Below are positions 16,752 through 24,667 of a stretch of 64,000 nt of DNA, piece by piece; positions within the stretch are counted from its first letter, which is position 1, and each line of letters begins with the position of its first letter. The position numbers and the translations under genes are program-made. The stretch is from Aurantiacibacter aquimixticola. GTDB taxonomy: Bacteria > Pseudomonadota > Alphaproteobacteria > Sphingomonadales > Sphingomonadaceae. The notes under the pieces were generated by a model. That model did no database searches. It worked only from the letters and a program-made list of their open reading frames with translations, and was not told where the DNA came from. The stretch covers positions 434,001-498,000 of the forward strand of contig NZ_RAHX01000001.1 of assembly GCF_003605475.1 (NCBI RefSeq). Reading direction: 5' to 3'.

Positions 16752-17164
16752 GCGCGGCGCGCTCCGATACGTCGCCACAGCAGGGCGGCGGCCAGCAGAG
16801 CCAGCAACGCCGGAATGGCGAAAAGCGGCCATGTCGATGCGCTGACCTGCGGTTCGTAGCTGATATAGTCGCCATAACGGCTGACCAGCCACGCGCGCAC
16901 TTCGTCCGGCGATTGCCCTGCGGCGATGCGCGTGCGGACCTGATGGCGCATGTCCCCCGCCATCGCCGCATCGCTATCGGCGATGGACTGGCTCTGGCAG
17001 GTGAGGCAGCGCAGCTCGTGCATCAATTCCCGCGCGGCCTGCTCCTGCGCTGGATCGTCGAGCTGCTGATAGGCGTAGGGCGCCGGCGGCAACGTGCCTT
17101 GCGCGGCCAGGGGCGTGCCGCTTAGGGCGAGAACGGCCGCCAATAATGGGGCGCAAAGCCTCAT
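16748..17164 (-). CDS. ccmH: Cytochrome c-type biogenesis protein CcmH
   Basis: A 138-residue periplasmic thiol-redox protein anchored by a C-terminal membrane segment. After a signal peptide ending near PLAAQG comes the haem-ligation motif LRCLTCQSQSIADSDAAMA with the CxxC (LRCxxC) pair that reduces apocytochrome cysteines, and YGDYISYEP. This is the short form (CcmH/CcmL) rather than the fused E. coli form; the TPR part is the separate ccmI. Start ATG overlaps the ccmG stop by 4 nt (ATGA). Confidence 0.94.
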   Translation of the reverse strand: MRLCAPLLAAVLALSGTPLAAQGTLPPAPYAYQQLDDPAQEQAARELMHELRCLTCQSQSIADSDAAMAGDMRHQVRTRIAAGQSPDEVRAWLVSRYGDYISYEPQVSASTWPLFAIPALLALLAAALLWRRIGARRA

Positions 17165-17697
17165 TCCCCGGCCTTTCGCAATTCTTCCAGCAGCATCGGA
17201 ACATCGTCGGCGCGAATGTCGCCGATGTGCTGGTAGGTAATCGTCCCGTCGCCTGCGACCACGAAGGTTTCGGGCACGCCCGAGGATCCCAGCGCAAGCT
17301 GCACTTCGGAAATCTCGTCACTGCCGATGCGGGTGAAGGGGTTGCCATGCTGTTGGAGAAAGCGGTTCACATCCTCGGGCCGGTCGCGGATCGCCACCGC
17401 CACGATCTGCGCGCCCTGTTGCTCGAGCTGGTCGAGATAGGGCGCTTCGGCGGCGCAGGGGACGCACCAGCTGGCGAAGATATTGAGCAGCTTGGGCGTT
17501 CCGTCCGCGAGATTGGCGCTGGAGAGGCCGGGCCGCGCCTCGACGATGGGTGGAAGCGCGAATGTTGGCATTTGCTGGCCCACGAGCGCACTTTTCACGA
17601 AGTCGTTCTTCGGCTGCTGCAACTGATAGGCGAGCAGACCGAACAGTAGCCCGGCAAGAGCCACGGCGATCCACAGGATGATGCGAACCCGTTTCAC
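17161..17697 (-). CDS. ccmG: Thiol:disulfide interchange protein CcmG/DsbE
   Basis: A 178-residue membrane-tethered thioredoxin-like reductase that keeps apocytochrome thiols reduced. One N-terminal membrane segment (IILWIAVALAGLLFGLLAY) is followed by the thioredoxin fold with active site FASWCVPCAAEAP and the cis-Pro region GVPETFVV. The start is GTG at 17697, overlapping the ccmF stop as GTGA; the long open frame up to 18093 is ccmF in another frame. Confidence 0.94.
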   Translation of the reverse strand: MKRVRIILWIAVALAGLLFGLLAYQLQQPKNDFVKSALVGQQMPTFALPPIVEARPGLSSANLADGTPKLLNIFASWCVPCAAEAPYLDQLEQQGAQIVAVAIRDRPEDVNRFLQQHGNPFTRIGSDEISEVQLALGSSGVPETFVVAGDGTITYQHIGDIRADDVPMLLEELRKAGE

Positions 17698-19649
17698 AGC
17701 GCGTAGGCCCCCGCACCGTCCGTCATCCGGGTATGGGAGATCTTGCGACGGCGCTGGCGTGTGTCGCCGATCATGCGACCAAGGAGTGATATCGCGCCGC
17801 CCAGCGCTATCAGCAATCCGCCATACCAGATGAAGGTGACGAAGGGTTTCCACCACAGTCTGAGCTGCCAGCGCCCATCCTGCACCTCGTTCCCGATGGC
17901 GGCGTATAGCTGTCCGTTCCACCGTGTGACGAGCGCGACCTCCGACGTTTCCATCTGGGGGGTCCAGAAATTGCGCTGCTGGGGCTGTGCCGTTTCGGCA
18001 GGCCCGCCGCGATAAGCGAGTGTCAGATCGGCCTCCATCGCCGTCCAGTTCGGCCCGGCAATCGGGCGAATGGTGTCGAGCGTTCCGCTCCACGGGCCGA
18101 CGCTCACCGCATCTCCGGGCGCGGCGGCGACGAGCCGTTCTTCCTGGAAAGCGCTGTCAGCCGCCATACCGAAAAGGGACACGGCGATGCCGAAATGGGC
18201 GATGCACATACCCCAGACGGTAAGCGGCACGCGGCGCACCTTTCTCCCGAAAAGCGGCAGGAAACTGGCGATGGCGACACCCGCAGCAAGCGCCATGCCG
18301 AGCAGCGGCAAAATGCCCGTGTCGCCTAGAATGGCAACGCGGATCAGGACGGTGATCACGATGGCCGCGATCAGCGCGACCGGTTTGATAAGGCGCGAGG
18401 GGTCATCGCCGCGCCATCGCAGCAGCGGGCCGACCATCAGCACGAGCAGCATCGGCAGGAAGAACACCGCGCTCACCGGGTCGAAATAGGGCGGACCGAC
18501 CGACACGCGCACGCCGAAAGCCTCTGTGAAAAGCGGGTAGAGCGTGCCGAGCAGCACGATGCCGAGTATGGCGGAAAGGCCGATATTGTTGATAACCAGC
18601 GCGCCTTCGCGGCTCAGCGCCTTGAACCGCTTGCCCTCCGCAATCGTCCCGGCGCGCAGGGCGAACAGCATCAGCGCGCCGCCGATATAAAGGACGAGAA
18701 GCGCCAAAATGAAGCTGCCACGCTCCGGATCGACGGCAAATGCGTGAACGCTGGTGAGGATGCCCGAGCGCACGAGGAAGGTGCCGAGCATGCTCATCGA
18801 GAAGGCGACGACGCCGAGCATCACAGTCCAAGTCCGCAAGGCGTCGCGGGCGGCGAGCACGCTCACCGAGTGCAACAGCGCCGTCGCGGCAAGCCACGGC
18901 ATGAGCGAGGCGTTCTCGACCGGATCCCAGAACCACCAGCCGCCCCAGCCAAGCTCGTAATAGGCCCAGTATGAACCAGCGACGATGCCGACGGTGAGAA
19001 ATATCCACGCCGCCAGCACCCAGGGACGCATGACGCGCGCAAAGGCGGGCGTGACCTGCCGCGTCAGCAACGCTGCAACGACGAAGCTGAAAGCGACCGA
19101 CAGGCCGACATAGCCGACGTAAAGCGTGGGCGGATGGAAGGCGAGGCCGATATCCTGCAGCAGCGGATTAAGACCATTGCCCTCCGCCGGGATTTGCAGC
19201 AGCCGCTCGAACGGATTGGAGCTGAGCAACAGGAAGGCATAGAAGCCGAGCGCGACGAAGGCCTGTGCGCCGAGTGTCGCCATCAATGTGCGTTCCGGCA
19301 GGCGTCGCTCGACCAGCGCGATCAGGCCACCTGCCAGCGCCATTACAGTGACCCAGAGCAGCATCGAGCCTTCGTGATTGCCCCATGCGCCCGACAGTTT
19401 GAAAATGAAGGGTTTTTCCGAATGCGAATTGGTCGCGACCAGTTTTACGGACAGATCCGTCACTGCGAAGAGGTATAGCAGCGCAATGAACGAGACGCAG
19501 GCCAAGAGCGCTTGCAGCCACGCTGCCGGGCGCGCGAGTTCGGCAAGCGGCGAACCGTCCGCTCTTGCAGCGCTGAAGCCGGCAACGAGTTGCAGCACGG
19601 CGAGCGCCGTCGCCAGCCAGAGGGCGGCCAGGCCGAGCTCGGCCATCAT
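17694..19649 (-). CDS. ccmF: Haem lyase subunit CcmF
   Basis: A 651-residue inner-membrane protein that joins haem to apocytochrome c. It has about 14 membrane segments and the tryptophan-rich haem-handling motif WGGWWFWDPVENASLMPWL near residue 230. The ATG at 19649 overlaps the ccmE stop by 4 nt (ATGA). Length is normal. Together with CcmE, CcmG, CcmH and CcmI it forms the ligation part of system I. Confidence 0.96.
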   Translation of the reverse strand: MMAELGLAALWLATALAVLQLVAGFSAARADGSPLAELARPAAWLQALLACVSFIALLYLFAVTDLSVKLVATNSHSEKPFIFKLSGAWGNHEGSMLLWVTVMALAGGLIALVERRLPERTLMATLGAQAFVALGFYAFLLLSSNPFERLLQIPAEGNGLNPLLQDIGLAFHPPTLYVGYVGLSVAFSFVVAALLTRQVTPAFARVMRPWVLAAWIFLTVGIVAGSYWAYYELGWGGWWFWDPVENASLMPWLAATALLHSVSVLAARDALRTWTVMLGVVAFSMSMLGTFLVRSGILTSVHAFAVDPERGSFILALLVLYIGGALMLFALRAGTIAEGKRFKALSREGALVINNIGLSAILGIVLLGTLYPLFTEAFGVRVSVGPPYFDPVSAVFFLPMLLVLMVGPLLRWRGDDPSRLIKPVALIAAIVITVLIRVAILGDTGILPLLGMALAAGVAIASFLPLFGRKVRRVPLTVWGMCIAHFGIAVSLFGMAADSAFQEERLVAAAPGDAVSVGPWSGTLDTIRPIAGPNWTAMEADLTLAYRGGPAETAQPQQRNFWTPQMETSEVALVTRWNGQLYAAIGNEVQDGRWQLRLWWKPFVTFIWYGGLLIALGGAISLLGRMIGDTRQRRRKISHTRMTDGAGAYAL

Positions 19650-20107
19650 TCGACCGTTTCCTGCACTTCCTCACGCATTTCCGCGGTGCTCATGCCTTCT
19701 AACTCGCGCGGCATGTAGTTCTCGTCATGCTTGGCGAGTAGTGTGTCGGCGACGAACACGCCCTGCGCGCCCATGCGCCCTTCCGCCACCACGCCCGATC
19801 CTTCGACGAAGAGATCGGGCAGGATGCCGGTATAAGTGACGGGTACGCGCGCCTCCCCATCATGGACGACGAAGGAAACGGTTATTCCATCCTCCTGTGG
19901 CGCGAGGGAGCCTTGCTCCACCATGCCGCCGAGGCGGATCGCCTGGCCGGGCGCGGGCGGATCTGCGGCGATGTCGGCGGGCACGTAAAAATAGCTCGCC
20001 GTGCCGCGCAGGGCATAGATGGCGAGCAGGGTCGCCCCGATAAGCGCAACCAGCGCGAGGCTGAGCAGCACGAGCCGCTGATGCTTTGGTTTGAGCGATG
20101 TGCTCAC
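19646..20107 (-). CDS. ccmE: Haem chaperone CcmE
   Basis: A 153-residue periplasmic haem carrier with one N-terminal membrane anchor (RLVLLSLALVALIGATLLAIYAL). The haem-binding His lies in LLAKHDENYMP near the C-terminus and VPVTYTGILPDLFVEG is typical. The start is a GTG at 20107 that overlaps the ccmD stop as GTGA; the open frame reaching 20563 is not a longer protein. Confidence 0.93.
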   Translation of the reverse strand: MSTSLKPKHQRLVLLSLALVALIGATLLAIYALRGTASYFYVPADIAADPPAPGQAIRLGGMVEQGSLAPQEDGITVSFVVHDGEARVPVTYTGILPDLFVEGSGVVAEGRMGAQGVFVADTLLAKHDENYMPRELEGMSTAEMREEVQETVE

Positions 20108-20247
20108 CGGCGCTTGGCCTCGTCCCGCCGCTTTTCGGCGCGGCGCATGGCGAGCCAGCTTTGCGCCATCAGCGCCAGCGTGCCGAGCACGGTCACGCCG
20201 TAAGCCGCGTAAACGAAGACCATCTGGTCCAGCGCTTCCCTCATCAT
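20104..20247 (-). CDS. ccmD: Haem exporter protein CcmD (small membrane protein)
   Basis: A 47-residue protein with one membrane segment (FVYAAYGVTVLGTLALMAQSW) and a strongly basic cytoplasmic tail (RRAEKRRDEAKRR), the classic CcmD pattern. CcmD helps release haem-loaded CcmE from CcmC. The first of two adjacent ATG codons (20247 and 20244) overlaps the ccmC stop as ATGA, and its TGA overlaps the GTG of ccmE. Its size and place between ccmC and ccmE make the call firm. Confidence 0.9.
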   Translation of the reverse strand: MMREALDQMVFVYAAYGVTVLGTLALMAQSWLAMRRAEKRRDEAKRR

Positions 20248-20987
20248 GCCACCTCCGCCGTGCGCAATTCGGCCTGTTGCGCCTTGCGGCGCAAACGGGC
20301 CTCCGCCTGCGTTTCGGCGAGGATGGCGCGCATCCGGGCGAGCACCACGCCACCAAAAAGCAGCGAGAAACCGAGTGTCGCAGCCAGCAGGGGATAGAGA
20401 TAGACCGCGTCAATCGCGCTCTCGCCAACGGTGATGCTGGGCGGCTGGTGGAGCGAATTCCACCACACGACCGAGCGATTGATGATCGGGATATTGATCG
20501 CGCCCACCAATCCGAAGATCGCGGCGATGCGGCTCGACTGCCCTTCTCGGGCGAGCGCGCCACTGAGCGCGATATAGCCGAGATAGAGGAAGAGCAGCAC
20601 CAGCATGGACGTCAGCCGCCCGTCCCATACCCACCAGGTACCCCAGGTCGGTCGGCCCCAGATCGAGCCCGTGGCGAGGCAGATGGCCGTGAACACGGCA
20701 CCCGGCACGGCGGCCGCGCGCGCGGCGATGGCTGCAAGCGGATGACGCCAGACAAGTTCGACAAGGCTCGCAATGGCGATCGCCGCCCAGCCGCCCATTC
20801 CCAGCCATGCGGTGGGCACGTGCACGAAGAGGATGCGCACCGTATCGCCCATCAGCCTGTCGGGCGGAACCTGGGAATAGCCCCACGCCAATGCGGCCCC
20901 CGTCACGGCTATACCGGCGACGAGAAGCAGCGGCGTCATCCATGACGCGATCCGCAGGAATCGGGCGGGATTGGCGTAAATGTGCAT
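20244..20987 (-). CDS. ccmC: Haem export/handling protein CcmC
   Basis: A 247-residue protein with six membrane segments that loads haem onto CcmE. The tryptophan motif WGTWWVWDGRLTS is present, with two conserved periplasmic His residues in ILFVHVPTAW and NSLHQPPSI. I chose the ATG at 20987 (MHIYANPARF); the longer frame to 21137 is not family-like. First gene of the ccm run; ccmA and ccmB, which normally precede it, are not here. Confidence 0.94.
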   Translation of the reverse strand: MHIYANPARFLRIASWMTPLLLVAGIAVTGAALAWGYSQVPPDRLMGDTVRILFVHVPTAWLGMGGWAAIAIASLVELVWRHPLAAIAARAAAVPGAVFTAICLATGSIWGRPTWGTWWVWDGRLTSMLVLLFLYLGYIALSGALAREGQSSRIAAIFGLVGAINIPIINRSVVWWNSLHQPPSITVGESAIDAVYLYPLLAATLGFSLLFGGVVLARMRAILAETQAEARLRRKAQQAELRTAEVA

Positions 20988-21072
20988 GTGAGAAAGCCTA
21001 CCGGGGACATAGGCGCGAGAGGCCGCGCTAGCAAGCCGGTCTGAAAGTCCTAATGCTCTCGCTTTCCCGCTG

Positions 21073-21720
21073 TCAGCCCGGCGGTGGCATATCCTCCGCA
21101 GCTTCCTCCGCCTTGCTGTCGTCCACGGCGAGCCCATGCCGCATAAGCATCGGCACCTGCGTGAAGGTGAAGAGGAAGGTAAGCGGCAGGAACAGCCAGA
21201 GCTTCATGCCGAGCCACGTCTCGAAACTGACGGCGTAGATCAGCACCGTGTTGAGCGCGCCGAGAATGATGAAGAATACGCCCCAATTGCGGGACAGCTT
21301 CAGCCAGCCGGTATCGTCCAGCCCTTCGAACGCGGTTTCGAGCAGCACTTTCAGCAGCGATTTGCCGCGTGCGTAGCCGATAAGCAATGCGACCGCGAAG
21401 ATCGCGTAAACGATGGTTGGCTTCCACTGGATGAAGCGTTCGTCTCGGAAGTAGATCGTCAGCGCGCCGAAGCCGACGATGAGCGCGGTCGACAGCATCA
21501 GCATCGGGCTGATCTTGCCCAACCGCAATTTGCTCACGATCAGTGCCGCAATAGCCGCGACGATGAATGCGCCCGTGCCGCGGATCACCGCCATGATCTC
21601 GCCCGCGGTGTCCCCTGCTTCGTCCGGCGAGTAATATTTGTAGACGAGAAAAAAGACGAGCAGCGGCCCGTAATCCACGGCGACATTCAGCCAGCCGGAT
21701 TTGGGTTTGTCCTGCGCCAT
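21073..21720 (-). CDS. ispZ: Inner-membrane septation protein A family (IspZ/YciB)
   Basis: A 215-residue protein of about five to six membrane segments. The start of the domain VDYGPLLVFFLVYKYYS and central FIQWKPTIVYAIFAVALL and LSRNWGVFFIILGALN are typical of the IspZ/YciB family, which is tied to cell-envelope and septum integrity with no defined enzyme activity. The ATG at 21720 shares a base with the ftsY stop (TGATG). Last gene before the ccm cluster (86 nt gap). Confidence 0.93.
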   Translation of the reverse strand: MAQDKPKSGWLNVAVDYGPLLVFFLVYKYYSPDEAGDTAGEIMAVIRGTGAFIVAAIAALIVSKLRLGKISPMLMLSTALIVGFGALTIYFRDERFIQWKPTIVYAIFAVALLIGYARGKSLLKVLLETAFEGLDDTGWLKLSRNWGVFFIILGALNTVLIYAVSFETWLGMKLWLFLPLTFLFTFTQVPMLMRHGLAVDDSKAEEAAEDMPPPG

Positions 21721-22643
21721 CAGGCCACCCCTGCAATCACACGCGCGACCAGATCGGGATCGAAGGGGCGCAGATCGTCCAGTTTCTCGCCGACGCCGAT
21801 GGCGTGGATCGGCAGGCCGTACTGCTCCGCCGCAGCCACCAGCACGCCGCCACGCGCGGTTCCGTCTAGCTTGGTCATGATGAGGCCGGTCACGCCCGCC
21901 ACCTCCTTGAAAATCTCGATCTGGGAGAGCGCATTCTGACCATTCGTCGCATCGAGCACCAGCACCACGTCATGCGGCGCTTCGGGATTGAGACGGCCGA
22001 GAACTTTTCGGATCTTCGCCAGCTCGTCCATCAGCTCGCGCTTGTTCTGCAGCCGCCCGGCGGTGTCCACCACCAGCGCGTCCGTGCCGATACCTGTCGC
22101 CTGTTTTACTGCGTCGAACACGATGCTGGCGGGATCGCCGCCTTCCGGGCCGGTGACGATCGGCGCGCCGATCCGTTCGGCCCAGATCTTCAGCTGGCCG
22201 ATGGCGGCTGCGCGAAAGGTGTCTCCGGCCGCCAGCATCACCTCGTAATCGTCTTCCATCAGCCAGTGGCCGAGCTTGGCAATGGTCGTCGTCTTGCCGC
22301 TGCCGTTCACGCCGATGACCAGGATCACCTGCGGGCGCGGGAATGCAGTGACTTCGAGCGGCACGGCGACCGGGCGCAGGATCGCGGCGATCTCCTCCGC
22401 CACGGCTTCCTTCAATTCCCGCTCCGTTATGGTCAGGCCGAAGCGCATTTCCGCCAATTTTTCGCGGATGCGGGATGCGGCTGCCGGGCCGAGGTCGGAC
22501 ATGATCAGCGCGTCTTCGACGTCGTCGAGCGTCGCCGCGTCGAGCTTCGCCGTCCCGACGACGCCTGTCAGATTGTCGGACAAGCGATCCGACGTCTTGC
22601 GAAAGCCGCCGAGCAGTTTTTCGGACCAGCCGGTTTCGCTCAC
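21720..22643 (-). CDS. ftsY: Signal recognition particle receptor FtsY
   Basis: A 307-residue SRP-family GTPase that receives ribosome-nascent chain complexes at the membrane. The NG domains are complete: N domain from about residue 10, P-loop GVNGSGKTTTIAKLG, DTFRAAAIGQL, the DTAGRLQNK motif, TKLDGTARGG and a final GVGEKLDDLRPFD. The acidic A domain of E. coli FtsY is almost missing, which is usual in this group. The start is GTG at 22643, overlapping the mtaB stop as GTGA. Confidence 0.95.
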   Translation of the reverse strand: MSETGWSEKLLGGFRKTSDRLSDNLTGVVGTAKLDAATLDDVEDALIMSDLGPAAASRIREKLAEMRFGLTITERELKEAVAEEIAAILRPVAVPLEVTAFPRPQVILVIGVNGSGKTTTIAKLGHWLMEDDYEVMLAAGDTFRAAAIGQLKIWAERIGAPIVTGPEGGDPASIVFDAVKQATGIGTDALVVDTAGRLQNKRELMDELAKIRKVLGRLNPEAPHDVVLVLDATNGQNALSQIEIFKEVAGVTGLIMTKLDGTARGGVLVAAAEQYGLPIHAIGVGEKLDDLRPFDPDLVARVIAGVA

Positions 22644-23809
22644 GTGAGAAGACCTTCCTTGAGTGTCGCGGGGGTGATGGACAGCACCGTGCCGGGCGCG
22701 GTGTCGGCGGGCAAGGCGACCCTTGCGAAGTTTTCCGCATAACCTTCGCCGCCGCGCTCGGCGAGGACGGTTTGCGGTGTGCCTATCAACTCGGTGAGCC
22801 AAGCCTCTCTTTGGTCTGCAACCTTCGCGCGAAGCTCGGCTGCGCGTTGAAGGATGACAGGCTTTTCGACCTGCGGCATCCGTGCGGCTGGCGTGCCGGG
22901 GCGCGGCGAATAGGGGAAGATGTGGCCGTGAACGACGGGAAGCTCGGCAATGATTGAGAGGTTATCCGCGTGGTGCGCGTCTGTCTCGGTGGGGAAACCG
23001 GCAATGATATCCGCACCCACCGTCAGGTCCGGGCGGCGAGCTTTCAGATCGTGGACCAGGCGGGTGGCGTCGGCGCGCGAATGGCGGCGCTTCATGCGTT
23101 TCAGGATCAGATCGTTGCCATGCTGCAGGCTGAGATGGAGATGCGGCATGACCCGGGGCGCTTCGGCGAAAAGCTCGAACAGCAGCGGGTCCAGTTCGGC
23201 ACCGTCGATGGAAGACATGCGCAGGCGTTGCAGCTGCGGAAAGGCGTCCAGAATTGCTCTTACAAGGTGCCCGAGAGGGACGGTAGGGGACAGGTCTTGC
23301 CCCCATGACGTCACATCGACGCCGGTCAGCACCACTTCGGGTGCGCCCGCTTCCAGATGGCGCTCGACCTCCGCCAGCACTTGCGGGATCGTGAGTGAAC
23401 GGCTTGCCCCGCGTCCCTGGGGGATGACACAGAAGGTGCAGGCGTGATCGCAGCCATTTTGCACGGCGATGAAAGCGCGGGTGTGCGTTTTCGGCGCGGG
23501 TGCGACGGCTTCGGGCACGTTCCAGCTGCGCGCGTCGAGTTTGGCCTGGTTAGGGACGAGGCCATCGACCTCTGGCATGGCGGTGAGCTGGGCGCGCTCG
23601 ATATCGGCGGCGCATCCGGTGACGAGCAGCCGCGCATCGGGCCGGGCGCGGCGTGCGCGGCGGATGGCCTGGCGCGTCTGGCGCACCGCTTCCATCGTCA
23701 CCGCGCAGCTATTGACGACCACGATGTCCTCCTGCGCCACGAGCGCGGCGATGCGTTCGCTTTCGGCGATGTTGAGGCGGCAGCCCAGCGATATGACTTC
23801 GGCGCTCAC
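22640..23809 (-). CDS. mtaB: tRNA t6A37 methylthiotransferase MtaB
   Basis: A radical-SAM enzyme (389 aa) that adds a methylthio group to t6A37 in tRNAs reading ANN codons. The N-terminal methylthiotransferase domain has its three Cys (SLGCRLN, VNSCAVT, VTGCAAD). The radical-SAM CxxxCxxC is in GCDHACTFCVIPQGRGASRS, and a TRAM-like region closes the protein. I prefer the GTG at 23809, which overlaps the dapF stop as GTGA, over an ATG at 23824 that would overlap dapF by 19 nt. Confidence 0.93.
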   Translation of the reverse strand: MSAEVISLGCRLNIAESERIAALVAQEDIVVVNSCAVTMEAVRQTRQAIRRARRARPDARLLVTGCAADIERAQLTAMPEVDGLVPNQAKLDARSWNVPEAVAPAPKTHTRAFIAVQNGCDHACTFCVIPQGRGASRSLTIPQVLAEVERHLEAGAPEVVLTGVDVTSWGQDLSPTVPLGHLVRAILDAFPQLQRLRMSSIDGAELDPLLFELFAEAPRVMPHLHLSLQHGNDLILKRMKRRHSRADATRLVHDLKARRPDLTVGADIIAGFPTETDAHHADNLSIIAELPVVHGHIFPYSPRPGTPAARMPQVEKPVILQRAAELRAKVADQREAWLTELIGTPQTVLAERGGEGYAENFARVALPADTAPGTVLSITPATLKEGLLT

Positions 23810-24618
23810 GCGTAGTCGCTCCATTCAAAGGAGCCGCGAAAGCTTTCCGTCGCCGGGCCGGACATGGTGATGCGCTCGTCCTCATCCCAGAGGATGGTTA
23901 GCGGGCCGCCCGGCAAGTGAACGGTGACTTCGCGCTCCGTCAGTCCGCGCCGCATGGCTGCGACCGCGGTGGCGCAGGCGCCCGTGCCACAGGCGCGGGT
24001 GAGGCCGGCGCCGCGTTCCCAGACACGAAGCCGAATGGTGGAGCGATTTTCGACCGTGGCGACATTGACGTTCACCCGCTCCGGGAAAAGCTCATCCTGC
24101 TCGATGATCGGGCCGAGCGTATCGAGCCGGGTCGCGTCGTTATCCTCGACAAAGAAGACCACATGCGGATTGCCGACATTCACCGCAGCGGGCTGCTCCA
24201 GCTCTTCCCAGCCGAGCGGCATGGTGAGCGTATCCATCGCGTAGGCGAGGGGGATCGCATCCCAGCCGAAGCGAGGCACGCCCATGTCGACAGAGCAGGC
24301 ATCGCCATCGGGCCGCGTTTCGATGATCCCACCGGCGGTGGCGATGCGGGCGGGTTTGCCCAGCAACAAGCCGACGGCGCGCGAGGCGTTGCCGCAGGCC
24401 TCCACCTCGCCGCCATCCTGGTTGAATATACGCATGCGGCAGTCTGCCGCTTCGTCCGATTCGAGCAGGATCAACTGATCGCAGCCGATCCCCTCGCGCC
24501 GGTCCGCCAGTGCGCGCACCGCCGCATTGTCGAGCACGCCGGGAAGGGCGGTCTCCCGCGCATCGAGCACGATGAAATCGTTGCCGAGCCCATGCATCTT
24601 GACGAAGGAAACGCGCAT
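23806..24618 (-). CDS. dapF: Diaminopimelate epimerase
   Basis: DapF (270 aa) converts LL- to meso-diaminopimelate for lysine and peptidoglycan synthesis. The N-terminal FVKMHGLGNDFIVLD and the two active-site cysteines in EACGNASRAVG and RACGTGACATAVA are present. The ATG at 24618 gives MRVSFVKMHG; a GTG at 24627 is an alternative. It heads the dapF-mtaB-ftsY-ispZ run. Confidence 0.95.
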   Translation of the reverse strand: MRVSFVKMHGLGNDFIVLDARETALPGVLDNAAVRALADRREGIGCDQLILLESDEAADCRMRIFNQDGGEVEACGNASRAVGLLLGKPARIATAGGIIETRPDGDACSVDMGVPRFGWDAIPLAYAMDTLTMPLGWEELEQPAAVNVGNPHVVFFVEDNDATRLDTLGPIIEQDELFPERVNVNVATVENRSTIRLRVWERGAGLTRACGTGACATAVAAMRRGLTEREVTVHLPGGPLTILWDEDERITMSGPATESFRGSFEWSDYA

Positions 24619-24667
24619 GCGCGCCACCTAGGGGCGCGGGGCGACAAGGGCAATGGCCGGAACGCCG

